A DNA stretch of 64,000 bases from Steromphala cineraria. Lineage: Eukaryota; Mollusca; Gastropoda; Trochida; Trochidae. Of this stretch, positions 26,341 through 38,455 are shown piece by piece. The notes beneath the pieces are model-generated. The model did no database searches, was not told the DNA's origin, and worked only from the letters and a program-made list of their open reading frames with translations. A program made the translations under genes and the position numbers. Positions within the stretch are counted from its first letter, which is position 1; each line of letters starts with the position of its first letter. The DNA is taken from positions 6,492,708 through 6,556,707 of the forward strand of contig OU744725.1 in assembly GCA_916613615.1 (NCBI GenBank), read 5' to 3'.

Positions 26341-27284
26341 ATAGAATAGAAAAGAATAAACAACACGTATAAAGTAGGGGATTCTTATTTTCACTGTGTA
26401 AATGGTCACGTGGAGTGTTTCATACATTAATTGAGACTGATTTGAAGGAGTACTTGTAATTTCGCATTCTTGACGATATCATGTTTTAAATCCAGAAAGT
26501 CTTTCCAGCACAAAACGCCTTTAAACAGAAAAAAACATACAATATTCCCTGCAACATTTGTTAAAAATTCATGCTTTTTGTTCATAGTTTCTTTGGCAGG
26601 CTATAAATTCATATTATGGTTACAATATTTATTCCGCCCATGCAATTTATCTTTTTCATTCGCTAATACAGTTGCACATTTGAATACAAAATTGTTAATT
26701 ATCCCAAGGAATTCCTATTTCATATCAATTTGAATTCATTAATATTGTTCAAGAATTTAAGAACTGCATCTTTTAAAGCCAGATATGGACATACTGTAGG
26801 AAATGTGAAGCTGCTGTCATTAATTGGAACATGTCTATAAATTATGTATGTCGGGTATCATTCTTATCTCCCGTAATAGCCACATAACAACGTCACCATG
26901 CAACTTGGTTCATACTTATCCCATACACCACAATATAACTTGTGAATCCAAATATGTAAAACAATGGTTGTCCGTCAATATTATGCGATAACACATCTTT
27001 TAGATGATAATATAAACAATTGCAGAGCATAACAAAAGTTGTTAAAGACAATGTTAGCCTTTCTTGGTTACAACCACTCAATCTATTTTTAATTTTGTAA
27101 AAATCGGTGAATTCACTTTCCAGTGAGGCAGAGTAGCTCAAATCATAAGGTCCAAGCACTTCAAGGACATTGTTGGTTAGAGGTTGTGGTAGAGATTCGT
27201 TTGATATTGTTCTTGTGTTATCAAGGTTTGTGCTCTTCTTATAATAGTCCATTAGTCCATTTGCACAGATGCTATTATTACCTT
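26341..27284. other. No gene seen
   Basis: Includes a 119-codon open frame on the minus strand (26893-27252) with no domain that I recognise; its second half is hydrophobic. It may be a chance frame. Confidence 0.4.
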
Positions 27285-27530
27285 GAAGGATTAGTATTCG
27301 AAGCCGCTTTTCAACACTTAACGCGACCCTATAGGTCCATACATTCCCGTATTAGGTACCAATTTGCACAGCTGGGTAGACTGGGTGCAGTGTGGATAAA
27401 GTGTCTTGCCCAGGGACACAACAAAGTGTTAAGCTAAGGTCACATATGTTAGTGCCTTCACCAGGATTCGAACCCGGGCCTTTGGCGTGCGAGGCAAACA
27501 TTCAAACCACTACACCACTGTGCTCTGATG
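27285..27530 (-). mobile_element. tRNA-Val-like SINE
   Basis: On the minus strand the head reads box A TGGTGTAGTGG (27507-27517), then TTTGCCTCGCACGCCAAAG, then box B GGTTCGAATCC (27464-27474). This closely follows the layout of tRNA-Val (GTGTAGTGGTT, CCT-NNN-ACGC, GGTTCGA), with CGC at the anticodon position. The body downstream has a TTGTGTCCCTGGGCAAGACA block. Lack of a matching acceptor stem and the long body show that it is a SINE, not a tRNA gene. Plus-strand frames at 27123-27598 overlap it by chance. Confidence 0.75.
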
Positions 27531-28439
27531 AGCAACGATTTGACTCACGAAATTTCTTTCAGAAAATGAAACCAACATCTGATTTTTTCTGTTTTTAATC
27601 ATGAACTTTCCGGACTAGACAGGAGTCCTCATTGCAAGTGTTATGGCTCTTATACAACCACTCCCTCTATTTTCTACATTGTAAATGTAGCTGAACTCGC
27701 TTGCAATCGAGGTAGCCCAATTAATCAGATCCTTCACTAACCTCTGTTTTGAAACAAGCACTTCTTGAGCTTGGGAATCGGGTATTTGGGATTGGGAAGA
27801 GATTAATTGAATAACGTTCCTGGGTTATTGAGGATGGTGCTCTCTTTATGAGGTACAAGCTACTTGTTTACAAATTCGCAATCTTTATCTGTTTTGAGAA
27901 CGCATTTATCATAATTACTCCTAATGCAAAGCTTATTGTCATCTTGTGGTAATTTCTGTTTTTATTTTAGCGACTATAGTGCTATAAAAAGAGAGTTCAA
28001 AACTTGATTACACATGGTCATGTTTGATTGGCAACTGAATTATCTAAAGCCTCAATGAGAACCATCAAGCATTCGTTATGCATTTATTGGCTTAAATTTA
28101 GTCGAACATTTGAGGTGCAGTTTCCCGTATCCTGAATCTAACTTAAAAAATCAACGAACACAAAATAGAAGTTGAATATGAAGATGTGACTTGAGCTACA
28201 TGTGTTTCAGTGGGGAGAGAATGCCTCACAAGTCACACACAATAATTCATCGTTAGATCTTATCGTATCACTGGTCAGTTTATTCTATAAGAATTTTTTT
28301 CTGCAGTTATCGTAATTGATTCGCGCGAAACTATCTCAAATGATTTTGTTAATATCAGATTTAACATACAGAGACACAGGTTTACTACAAATATTTAAAC
28401 TGCCTTCTTCACTTATCAAGACGTCTCATCAAGACAACA
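27531..28439. other. No gene seen
   Basis: AT-rich spacer without coding or repeat signal. Confidence 0.4.
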
Positions 28440-28672
28440 GTAGCAGAAGCAATGGATGTGTAGACAACCGGAAATAAAATGTTTATATCTATGTGAAGAA
28501 ACCCTTATGTCCTCACAATCTAATTCCATAGAGAGTTACATTTCCTCCGTTCAGTCAAACCGTCTCTTAGCAGAAAGTTATCGTTGTGAATGGGGCAGAT
28601 CAGTAATTGAAACAGGTCCAGCTGAATTACTCTGCTCTTGTCTAATGGTGGATGTTTCACTATACCTTTGAT
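28440..28672 (+). repeat. Solo module of the 1-kb element family
   Basis: Matches 195-425: ACAACCGGA, GTGAAGAAACCCT, AATCTAATTC, TTACATTTCCT, TTAGCAGAAAG, GAAACAGGTCCAGCTGA and the end motif TCTAATGGTGGATGTTTC. Neither the inner half nor the second module follows, so this is a solo or truncated copy. The frame 28456-28671 is a chance frame. Confidence 0.65.
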
Positions 28673-29841
28673 ATACAGTCGTTAGTGGCCAGCAGCTGTT
28701 CTCAATTGTTCTCATGAGTTTTTATTTTCTATCATGACACTACACTGTGTTTTGACTAGCATCTTGAAATAGGTATACTCACAGAGCACACGTACACACG
28801 TATGATCAAGGACACATTAGTCCCGAATATTGTGATTACTCCGACCTATATGGTAAAGTGACATACTCATGCCAGGCATGGGATCTTGATACAAATTCCT
28901 CTCGTAGAATAACCTTTCAATTGGAACCATTACTCCCTCTTCAGTTGATCAACTGAAGTTAGTCTCGTTTCATCTCTTTCCAATTTCCATATTCCCCAAT
29001 GACAAAACCGCTCATTAAAATGCAACAGATGCAACAGTAATTCAGCGGAAGATTTTCATACTCGATGTTCATTTAGGATTGCATCAAATGCTTATCAATA
29101 AGCAAATGCCATCCAAGACCTTTCTCATTGATGCAAACTAAGCCACTTAAATACAAATCAACCTGATAGTTTGCATGCATGATGTCCTTTTACTTCGGGA
29201 TTTTAATGAAGTAAATCGTCCATACCTTCACTAAATTGCCTCTGATGTATCGTCAAAATAGGGTTATGAACACTAATAATTTCTCTACACAAAATCATAT
29301 TCTAAAAGTTTAGTTTATGTTTCATTTGTTAATTTTACGAAACATTCTGTGTAATCCTAATAATACAACTCATATATGTGTGGTTTTCACATATTCCTCG
29401 TTGTGGAAGTACGGTAATTTGTTGTTTGTGATCTCGATAAAAAATGAATGACATCTAAAGGATAAGCTTGCTTATTAGCCTGTTGTTACCAAAAGGGATA
29501 ACAACCTGCAAGAAAAGGGTATGGCGAAAAAATATGCATTAAAAAACAATTTCACGAAGTATCTTAAGTGTGAATGAGAGAAAATCCGGGCTTGGTGTGG
29601 TTCGAACCCCAATAGCGATACTATTTTTACACTCTTTTTCCTCGATGCACAGTCGATTTTAATGAGACTGTAAAATTGTTACCAGGAGTGGTCCAATGAA
29701 AATAGATGGAAATAGAATTAAATTGAGATGTGATGTCAAATGATTATTTTGTCTGTACTTTTAAATTTTAGCTGTTTTTTGTTTTCTATTATTTATATAA
29801 AAACTAAATGTGTTACTTTTAAATTAGACCTAAAGGCTAAT
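28673..29841. other. No gene seen
   Basis: AT-rich. At about 29608-29620 a box-B-like GGTTCGAACCCC occurs without a convincing box A partner, perhaps an old SINE trace. Confidence 0.35.
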
Positions 29842-30013
29842 AAAAAAATGAATTTTATGATATGGTTGTCCACACGGTTATAACCGGTTTGAAACTTGTA
29901 AGATAAACTTGTATAACTGGCGAGCTTGCGAAGCCAGTTATGTTTAATTTTATCTTACGAGTTTCAAACAGGATATAACCGTGTTGACAACTATGTTATG
30001 AAATTCATTTCTT
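29842..30013. repeat. Nested foldback element
   Basis: Outer arms 29842-29909 and 29947-30013 are imperfect reverse complements sharing GAATTT, ATG, GGTTGTC/GTTGTC, ACACGGTTATA, GTTTGAAACT and GTAAGATAAA. Inside the loop, ATAACTGGC and GCCAGTTAT form a second, inner stem (about 29923-29952). It is non-coding and likely a miniature DNA element. Confidence 0.65.
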
Positions 30014-31439
30014 ATAAATTCCAACGTTGTATATAAAGCGAGAAGTTGTTTTTATATCTTTCGAAATGCGATTCTTTAGTAACTTATAGCTGCTTGTCGC
30101 ACTGACCTAGATATCAGTTATACCCAGACTGATGTCCACCGGTTTCAAGCGCATGCAGAAATAGTTCATAACAAAAAAGGAAAGGATGCACTTTTTTATT
30201 CTACAAAAAATCCTTAATGGTTATTTTGTAGATAACAATGATATTATTTTAGGAAAAAGTAAAAAAAAGTAAATTAGTTTAAATATTTCAAAAATAACAA
30301 TTTGCACTCGCGTATTGATACTGTCCTGTATCGAGCGTAGGGTATAAGCTGTTAAAAGCTCGACGTGTTTTGGTTGTTGGTTTGACAATGAATGTAAGCA
30401 TAAAGTTATTAAATGTCCCTCAAGACATAATGTCACTTACAGGCCCGTCGATGTTAAACAGTGTCATTGACAATGACGAGTTCATAAAATTATCAGTGAA
30501 AAATTTTAAATATAAAATTATCAGATTAAGATCAGGGGAATCCCCGAGAAATGTAGTTCCGGCACGATATCGTATAACCTTCATTTACTGAAAGTTATTT
30601 TGTATAACCTGCAATTTAGGGTTCATTGAAATGTATACCGATCACATGACCTTGTTAGATCCAATCAGAATTGAGCATATCGTTTTTATTTCAAAGTCTG
30701 AATTTATTAGATCGTATTACATTCGAGTATAACCTTTAAATTGTTTTATTGTAATGCTTATGATCTATTCAATTGGACCATACATTTAGTGATAATGAAA
30801 AGTTGCATTTATTTGCAGGAGATTTGATTGACGTTCTTGAATTCGAAAACGACAGAAAGTTCTTAATTTCATGAATATCTGAATATATTTATTTAACCAG
30901 CTATTGACTTTCATTTCATTTTAAATCAATAACAATTCAATCAATGAATGAGCAATACTTTTTTTTAGAATAGTGCCCGTGTCATTAACTCTTATTTCAA
31001 TCAGCAATGTTATTGCAAGAATTGTGCCATGAATTGTTTCCTGGGTCGAGAATTCTGTTTGTTCTTATTTTTGTTCCTTGTTTAACGTTGTGAACAAAAT
31101 ACTTATTCTAATGCTAATTCTTGGTTTTAAATCATTTGATATAAGGAAGAATTGTAATTGTAAACATTTTTAATGAAGAATCTAGTTTAGTGAACATCCA
31201 TTGTATCCCGTCTATGAACTGTTTTATATCAACCTCCTCATTGTTTTTGATGTAACGTCTTTTTATTATCTTGTCATTATCATGAAATTATGGAGTAACA
31301 ACAGAAGGGATTTAATATATAGATCTAAATGGAGAAAAATGTACTCCAAAAGAAAGATCAACAAATATGTTTAAAACTTAAAGCGAAACACTGTTGTTAT
31401 TCTAGTACTAAAATTTGATAATATGACCAAAATTCATTG
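30014..31439. other. No gene seen
   Basis: Contains overlapping short frames 30221-30436 (minus) and 30370-30591 (plus), neither recognised. Otherwise AT-rich. Confidence 0.4.
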
Positions 31440-31625
31440 AACTGGATTCAATTCTCGCTTTCATTTAGCATAGTATTCCCTATTGATTACTGATCACTTC
31501 AATTCTCGGAGTGACTGTGAAAACAAGTTGTTGATTATCTCCTCGAACTGCTTTTCCCCACCTTACCAATTATATCCCAGACCAAACTAAGCTAATATAA
31601 GGATTTACATTGTTTGACTTTCTAT
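31440..31625 (+). repeat. Dispersed repeat family D, copy 2
   Basis: Shares CTTTCATTTAGCATAGTATT, CCCTATTGATTACTG, GTGACTGTGAAAACAAGTTG, GATTATCTCCTC and ACCAAACTAAGCT with copies at 19640-19810, 37385-37560 and 54890-55010. Confidence 0.65.
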
Positions 31626-33249
31626 CACAGCATGGCCGGCTTTGTCTCTGCTGGAACTGATTGGTATTGTTGGACGATGTGCATTATTTTGATTTTTCTA
31701 AGATATTACCGTTGTACATAGAAATCGGTAATATTCAGCCTGTTTTCTCTGCTCAAGCGAGTGCCAGTATTGTTACTTCTTTCCGTTGAACAATCGTCCG
31801 TTACATTTTGTGATCAAAAGAATTTTCCTCATTGGACTTGAGGCAATAAAATTTGAAAACAGTGTTTATATATGCCCCATGCTCTTATTCATTTGGATTG
31901 CTAGGAATGAGTTTATCAGAAGCAACAGATAACACACATCAATAAAATATCAGCTAACAAAATATCTTGCAAGCTATTAACTATACATCATTATGTAAGA
32001 AAGACAAGAATCTGGTATTTAAAGTGTGTAGAGGCATATGAAGTATTTTATCAATAAAAATGAGTACTTATGATGCTTGATTATTTATCGTAATTTACAA
32101 TGTAACGTAAGTGGACATAAATAATAATATTTGTTTCAATAGTTTGACACACCTTTTGTAAATGTTATTGCTCAGAAGACGGCTCTCAAAGTGACATCTC
32201 TACATACAGATATATTTCCAAATAGCAAGATGTATTTGCGACAATCAGGAAAACCAGGAAAAGACTCTCTTTATCAATCTTATTGTTCTATTATTGAACT
32301 ATATATTAACAATTGACTGCATGCACATTGTCAAATGATATTGAATGCTTACGTATAGCGAAGAATTATTAGTTTCCATAAAGTTTCTTAATTTTGGAAA
32401 TTTTATAACCATTTTCCTATCATCGATTTTGGATATCGGTGTTTTTAAAATAAGATATCAAACTATTATATATTCCATTATTAAAGCTGTTTTTAATTAG
32501 AACATGGTCATGGTTACGGGATTTTAAAAAATAGAATGATTAACTTTTAGGCTATTGAGCTAATTTTGATATTTGACAAAAACCTTCTTCTGTAAATTTC
32601 CATTTGAAATTATTGTGTTTGCTGCCAATATGATAAAATTCCAATAAGACAAATAAAGTAACATCCAATTCAGAGAAATTCCTTTGCAACTCTTCAACGA
32701 ATATGGCAGAAACTGCCATATCCTATCATTCTCAAGTTAACTTCTTCAAAGTGCTATAGAAGAATTAAGGAGCAAAACGTTTTTATCAGAGAAGTGAAGC
32801 AAACGGTATTGATCTTTTCCATTTATATTTTTTTCAATCTTTAAAAAACTGATCAACTTTAATTTCTTTAGAATGAATTCTATTGAGTGTACACCTGGCT
32901 TCCTTGTTGTTTTATTCCTTCACAAAGCACGTTGGTTTAGCGAGCACTATCTTTAAAAGGCGGAAATGATAAAATGTTTATATTGAGATGTTAATCGCAA
33001 GGCTTCAAATTTAACTATGACTAGCATGAACTACATTTAATGAACAGAATAAGACGTGGTTTTGTTGTTTGAAAAAAAGAAGAAGATGAGTATAGCAAGC
33101 CGTTCTCCATTAAATAACTGAAAATGTCAAATGTTGAGATAATGATATGTTTGAACTCTCATAGTAAAGGGTTCAAGGGAAGCGAATTTCATAGACATGG
33201 TATATGTAAATAATCGATATCGAGCTAAACGCTTTCACCTTCCTTCCAC
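31626..33249. other. No gene seen
   Basis: AT-rich sequence with no open frame of note. Confidence 0.4.
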
Positions 33250-35902
33250 ATTTGAGTTTTCACCAATGAATGATATTTCATTGTACACACAGAAGTCCTC
33301 TCCAAGTTTGATCTTTGTTTCTCTGATGTTCCAAAACGGCATTCTTTTCATAGAATTTTTTATTAGGCGTTGATTGCAAGAAGATGTCATGAGAGTCTGG
33401 GTTTGCGTGATAGCAAAGGAGGACCAGCAGATCTGTGTCGTCCCCTATGACCACAGTGGATGAGTGATGCGCCTTTGAAATTGCTGTTTAAGCAATCATG
33501 ACATCAGCATCACCAGTTGCGTGAAGCGTTTCACATCCTTCAGCTCGTAGATAGGAACTCAACATTGTGATGAATTGTTCTTTGTTCTGTACATTGCCAA
33601 GAAAAGGTTCCTTTTTTTACTGCAAGATCATGTTTCCATCAAATTTAACCATTGGTCCAACAACTCCACCAGTCCGTCTCATGTATGTTGTATCCTTTTT
33701 GATGAATCAGAGTATCCATCAAAGACAACAGTTGCCGTGCCATAGTGTCTCTTCACATATGTGCAGTACATGTTGCACAAGTCAGCATAGGAAAGTCCAC
33801 GTGGCCAGGGTACAGTGTGAAGCAAAGCTCCGCCGTCAAGGACATACACTACATCAGATCCTGGAGCTGGAAGAGAATCACCATCATGCAAAGTTGATAT
33901 AAATGAAGCAAGGGCAGACTTGTTGGCTTCTTTCAGGTACAAGGGTGAATCAAATAGTCCAGGTGGATAGCTACATAGCTCAAACCTCAGCAGGGATTGG
34001 AGGTTATGTGTTGACTGTCGTGCAGCAATCAGGAATCGTTGGAACAGTAGCACTGGATCAATGTCACAGATTTCCTCATCTTGTCTAACTGGTCTTGCAT
34101 TCATTTGTTTAATTTGATCACTTCTTTTGAGTTTGAAATCGGTAGTGGTAGTGTTTGTCATCGAGTCCAAAATAGAATTTCCAACACTACATGCATCATC
34201 TGCATTCACATTTGAACTTGCAATAACACCATTTGCAATGTTTCTGAGATCAGGGTCCTGCTTGAAAGGGTCTCTTTCTTGCAGGAATTGTAGCAGTTTC
34301 ATGCTATCATCTTTGTCTCTCTCTTGTCTTGCGTGAGACATGTCCTTGTGAAGTTCTGAATTTCTGTTTCCACTTTTAGTAAGATCAGCCATGGCATTGC
34401 TGACTTCGGTGCATGATGGCATTGACATCAGCCAAACAAGTCTCTGTGTTTCAGACATACCTGTTCTACGTGTAAGTCCTCCATTGGTCTTGATATTCCG
34501 CATGAGCACCTGTTCAATCACAAGATCTGTTGAAAGTCCTCCCCAAAAACGATTAGAGCGACGGGAAGGGAAGTGGCAAGTTCGGCTTCAGCAGAAATCA
34601 AAGGAAGATCAACTTCAAAAGTTCTTGACACCAACAGGCCATTGAGTGCTGTGTCTACAAGGAAGTGAGCTCGAATAGCTCTGGCAGCTTTTTCAGTTAG
34701 TATGTGATTAACTGTTTTACTTACATATAGAACTTCAAGAAGTTCAAGTAGACCCGATCCAGACATGATGTACCAAATGCACCCTAAAAAGCTCATCTGG
34801 GTGTGAAGTCCTCCAAGCCTTAGGATGATGCTTCTCAAATCACTTGATGCAGTTTCGCTTGATATTATCAATGAAGCTTTCCACCATAGAGGTTGATCAA
34901 AAGTGATGATTGGAGTAACCTTGTTTTTCAATGCTTGATTGGTGATGAACACTAAAGTAGTGTATATACATGACAAGTCACTTGGGTTCATATCAATCAT
35001 TGGAAGGTACGTGATTGATGCTTGTCCTGGGTGATGACCATGATGAACAGCCTGCATCATGCCTGACCAGTTTGGGCGTGTTGGACGGAGTAGCCAGACA
35101 CTCTTCCACAGAATGTCAATGTTGGAGGTTGGATCAGGACCAACAAACTGTTTGATTGGAAGGTACTGTAGACTCCGAAATCCTTTTGCTGGAAACTGGT
35201 AGAAGTGCATGTTTATCCTTCCTCCTGCTACAATGTCCTCTACTGTAACATCTTTTCTTGGCAATGGTCTTGGTGTTCTGTTGGAAGGAGTAACAGAGGC
35301 AATGATTCCCATCCCGTGGAATGTGTTAAAGCCATCGAGTGTCCTCACATTGTGATCTACATTGTCAGCCATAAATTGCAGTGATGAATCAGTTTCAAGA
35401 TAGGAAATATCTGACCCTTGCTCAAAGGCAGCACAATATTCATACCTCTTAACTTCTGAGTAGGGGCAGCAGAAGCCCAAGTCATGAAGTTGATCAATTA
35501 GTGATCTTGAGGCAAATATGTGATGGAGATCTATTCAAAGTTGAATGTTTTTGTCCGAACTTGGAAAACATCATGTCGTCTCTTCTTTCCTGAAGTCTTG
35601 GCTGCTTTACCACAAAATATACAGTCCGTTTTAAAGGAGAATGATTTTTCTTGTGACCGCAGTTCTTGGTTTTCCGTAGCAGCTGTCTCTTTATGCAAAA
35701 TCAGAATTTCATTGGGATTAGTGTATTTGCTTCGGCATTTGATGTGAACAGACTGGCCGTGTTGAACAACTATGGAATCTTTACGTTGTGAACTTGCACA
35801 GTTTATTCCATCACTGCCCTTTTTCCTCAATACTACTGTTGCCTCGCCATTATCCAGATTGAGTCCACACAGTATACACTTTGACGTTGAATCCATCGCC
35901 AT
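33250..35902 (-). pseudogene. Pseudogene of an expanded family: Cys-rich zinc-finger-like N-terminus plus PIN/FEN-like nuclease C-terminus
   Basis: The first methionine (35902) opens MAMDSTSKCILCGLNLDNG, with C-x2-C pairs (CILC, CIFC) and GQSVHIKC, a zinc-binding-like domain of about 120 residues. A stop follows near 35531. The frame resumes at about 35510 and runs to 34518 with MADNVDHNVRTLDG and FHGMGIIASVTP, then shifts by one base into 34521-33679. The C-terminus holds YVLDGGALLH, VVFDGY, GDADVMI and GDDTDLLVLL, spaced acidic residues like those of PIN/FEN nucleases. Damage includes frameshifts near 34520, 33690 and 33345, TAA stops near 33618 and 33489, and an apparent deletion between 35531 and 35510. 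An acceptor-like CTTTCAG sits just before the start. I recall many unnamed invertebrate relatives; their function is unknown. The single continuous span suggests a retrocopy or an intron-poor member. Confidence 0.75.
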
Positions 35903-37384
35903 GGAAACTGAAAGAATATTATTATAACATTTTAAGGGAAATGACCAAAACCACACACACACAAATCACTTTTGAATAAAATATATACTTTAGTGTTAAT
36001 TGAAAAGGATTACTCACTGAAAAACAATCATTTTGTGAAAAGAAAAGAAAAAATCACCTGAGGTATTGTCAAATGTTTGTCAGTAAGACTAGTCATCGGG
36101 AAAGTAGTATCCTGACAAAAAGTTTGCCTGGTGGACAATTCAAAAACATTTTTTTTCCAAGTTAAAAGACATGGTAAATATGTCAAAGTAATATTATTTT
36201 TTATGTCATCACTATGCCTGAGTATGTAATCTATGATATTATGAAAAGATCTTACCTTATTTCCATCCAAAGAGGGCACAATACATCAAAATTACATCAT
36301 ATCTGTGACATTGTTTTGGAACTCTTGGTGCACTTCCTGTACTACTTGGATGACAACTTATGTCAGTAATATTTTAATAAAGGACCTCAGATGAATGTTT
36401 TAATTATTATGTTTCAATTTAAAAGAAAATTGAAATTCAATGTTTTCAAACAATTAATCATTGATTTAATGAATATTAATTTGAAACACAATAATTTCCA
36501 TTGATATTTGGATGTCGGTTATCATTTTCATTTATTTTATTTATCATTTTTGTTTGAAAGCACCTAAGTGATAGGTCTTAAGCCTATAAAAGTATACATT
36601 TTTAGAAAGCTTGTAATGAGAGCTTTCATTTGATATATGACATGACACAATAACATACATTATTAAAAAGTAAGCTTTTCAAAACAGAAATTTTTATGTG
36701 GTGATGACCCCCATGACCTTGAGAGTCAAATTTGACCTTGATCCACCACACAGATTTTCCTAGATTTTGTATATGTTATAAAGGAATGGTTCAGGATCTT
36801 AAAATAGTTGAAATCATTTCTGTTGCAATTTGTGGTGGGTATCTCATAAAATTACTGGACTAAATTGCGTAGTTACTTTTTTTACTTTTTTTACGGCTTA
36901 AGGTAAGCAGAATAATGGAGAGGGATGCTGTTCAACACTGTCAATACAACTTTTACCTTTCCAAATTATTACGATTATAATTTTTATTTACAATGTTATT
37001 CCAAAGTGTCTGTGGAATTCTTTATCTTTTCTAATATTTTGTTGAGAAGGAACCTAGGAGAAATCCGTATGATGAAATCTTAAATTCATTGACGATTTGC
37101 AATATTGGTTGTTGATAAAGTTCGTCACATGTTTGTACTGCAATTACTTATGACAAGCATGCATTTTATCACCTTTTATCTTGTGTTCCCACAAAGGTTA
37201 ATGTTGAGTATCTGTTCCTCTTTAAGGTAGATAAATGTATCCACCAAAGTATGTGTTTGTCAAATATATTTGATAAAGAAAGTATCAAAGTACTTCTGTG
37301 TAATATATTAAGATATCAAATAGATTACAAATTTACAAAAACCGCTTGTGATCGTACCTGTATTTGCTTATATGTCCGAAGTTC
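35903..37384. other. No gene seen; short TGACCTTG block
   Basis: AT-rich. At 36700-36760 there are CATGACCTTGAGAGTCA and TTTGACCTTGATC, resembling the TGACCTTG-rich repeat at 49206-49852. The open frame 36028-36279 (minus) is not recognised. Confidence 0.4.
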
Positions 37385-37560
37385 ATTGAACTATCACGAA
37401 TACTCAATTTACGTTTTCATTTAACGTAGCATTCCCAATTGACTACTAGCCGTGACTGTGAAAACCAGTTTTAGATTATCTCCTCACAGTTAGTGCTGCA
37501 GACAAAACTAAGCTTATCCAGACATTTGTATTGTGTGGCTTCCCTTCACAGAATGGACAC
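37385..37560 (+). repeat. Dispersed repeat family D, copy 3
   Basis: Shares TTTTCATTTAACGTAGCATT, GTGACTGTGAAAAC, GATTATCTCCTC and GCAGACAAAACTAAGCTTAT with the other three copies. Confidence 0.6.
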
Positions 37561-38130
37561 TAAGTTTCTGCTTGAACCAATAACTTGTGTGATCTAATAT
37601 TGTAAGGTTCTGTCTAAAAATCACATTTGGTAGGATAAAGTTCAACATCGATAGGGAAAATTGTATTTGATAGATATGAATCCTGTGAAATAGTTCAGAG
37701 TAAAAATATCGTTTGCTGCACTGTTGAATTTTTTTTGTACCTGTAAAAATGGCTAAAAAAATATATTTAAGTCACAATAATGTTTTGTAAACTATAGCAG
37801 GATATTATCATTATTAAAATCTGTCGATTGTTAGATAAAATTATATAGAATTAGATCACAGAATTTTAAATATAACATGGGTTGTGTGACACAAATTGTC
37901 ACAAGCAATTCCTCATGTTGTTTAACATGATGCTTTCTAGTAACCTGTTGCCAGGCGCTTAACAAATAATGTGTAACACAACCTTTATCTGATAATATAT
38001 AAGTGAAATGTTTATACCACGCAATCCTAATGGTTGACGTTGAAATGGATTTGCTCGTAAAAAGTAAACTGTAATAGATTGAATACAATACATTTTACAC
38101 CGAACAAATAAAAAACAACACATTAGTTGG
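37561..38130. other. No gene seen
   Basis: AT-rich spacer; the overlapping minus-strand frames between 37831 and 38189 are short and run into the MITE. Confidence 0.4.
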
Positions 38131-38455
38131 GGCAGGGGCAGTAGCACGTTCTTAGCGGGAATATAAGGTGATGTCCAATTGAAAGACAATGTATTTAAAC
38201 TAAATGAAGCAATAATAAATCAAATATGTAATGTAAAGTTCAGCCATGCGATTCCTTTTTATTACACAAAATGGTTTAAAGGTGTTTACACAAAAATGGC
38301 TGCCAATGGACTTTATGCGCAACTGCCTATGGATGATTGGTTTTTGTGATGAGATTTTTGACACTATCAAAATAATATATTTAGCACTAACGTACACTTA
38401 TCAGTGAATATTTGAAAATATAAAATTTCCAAAAAACGTGCTACTGACCTTTTAA
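38131..38455 (-). mobile_element. TTAA-type MITE, minus-strand copy
   Basis: The left end on the plus strand is GGGGCAGTAGCACGTTC and the right end is AACGTGCTACTGACCTTTTAA. The reverse complement is collinear with 21605-21961, sharing CACTGATAAGTGTACGTTA, TATTATTTTGATAGTGTC and CATTTTGTGTAA. TTAA is intact only on the right (38452-38455); a local GGGGCAGGGGCAG duplication blurs the left boundary. Confidence 0.75.

Noticed and set aside
26893..27252. 119-codon minus-strand frame as a host gene
   Set aside because: No recognisable domain, no splice context that I could defend, and its upstream end lies next to a SINE.
27464..27526. Functional tRNA-Val gene
   Set aside because: Boxes A and B are good, but the acceptor stem does not pair and a long SINE body follows.
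30370..30591. Plus-strand 73-codon frame as an exon
   Set aside because: Looks somewhat protein-like, but there is no ATG at its start, no splice signals that I can pair and no recognised family.
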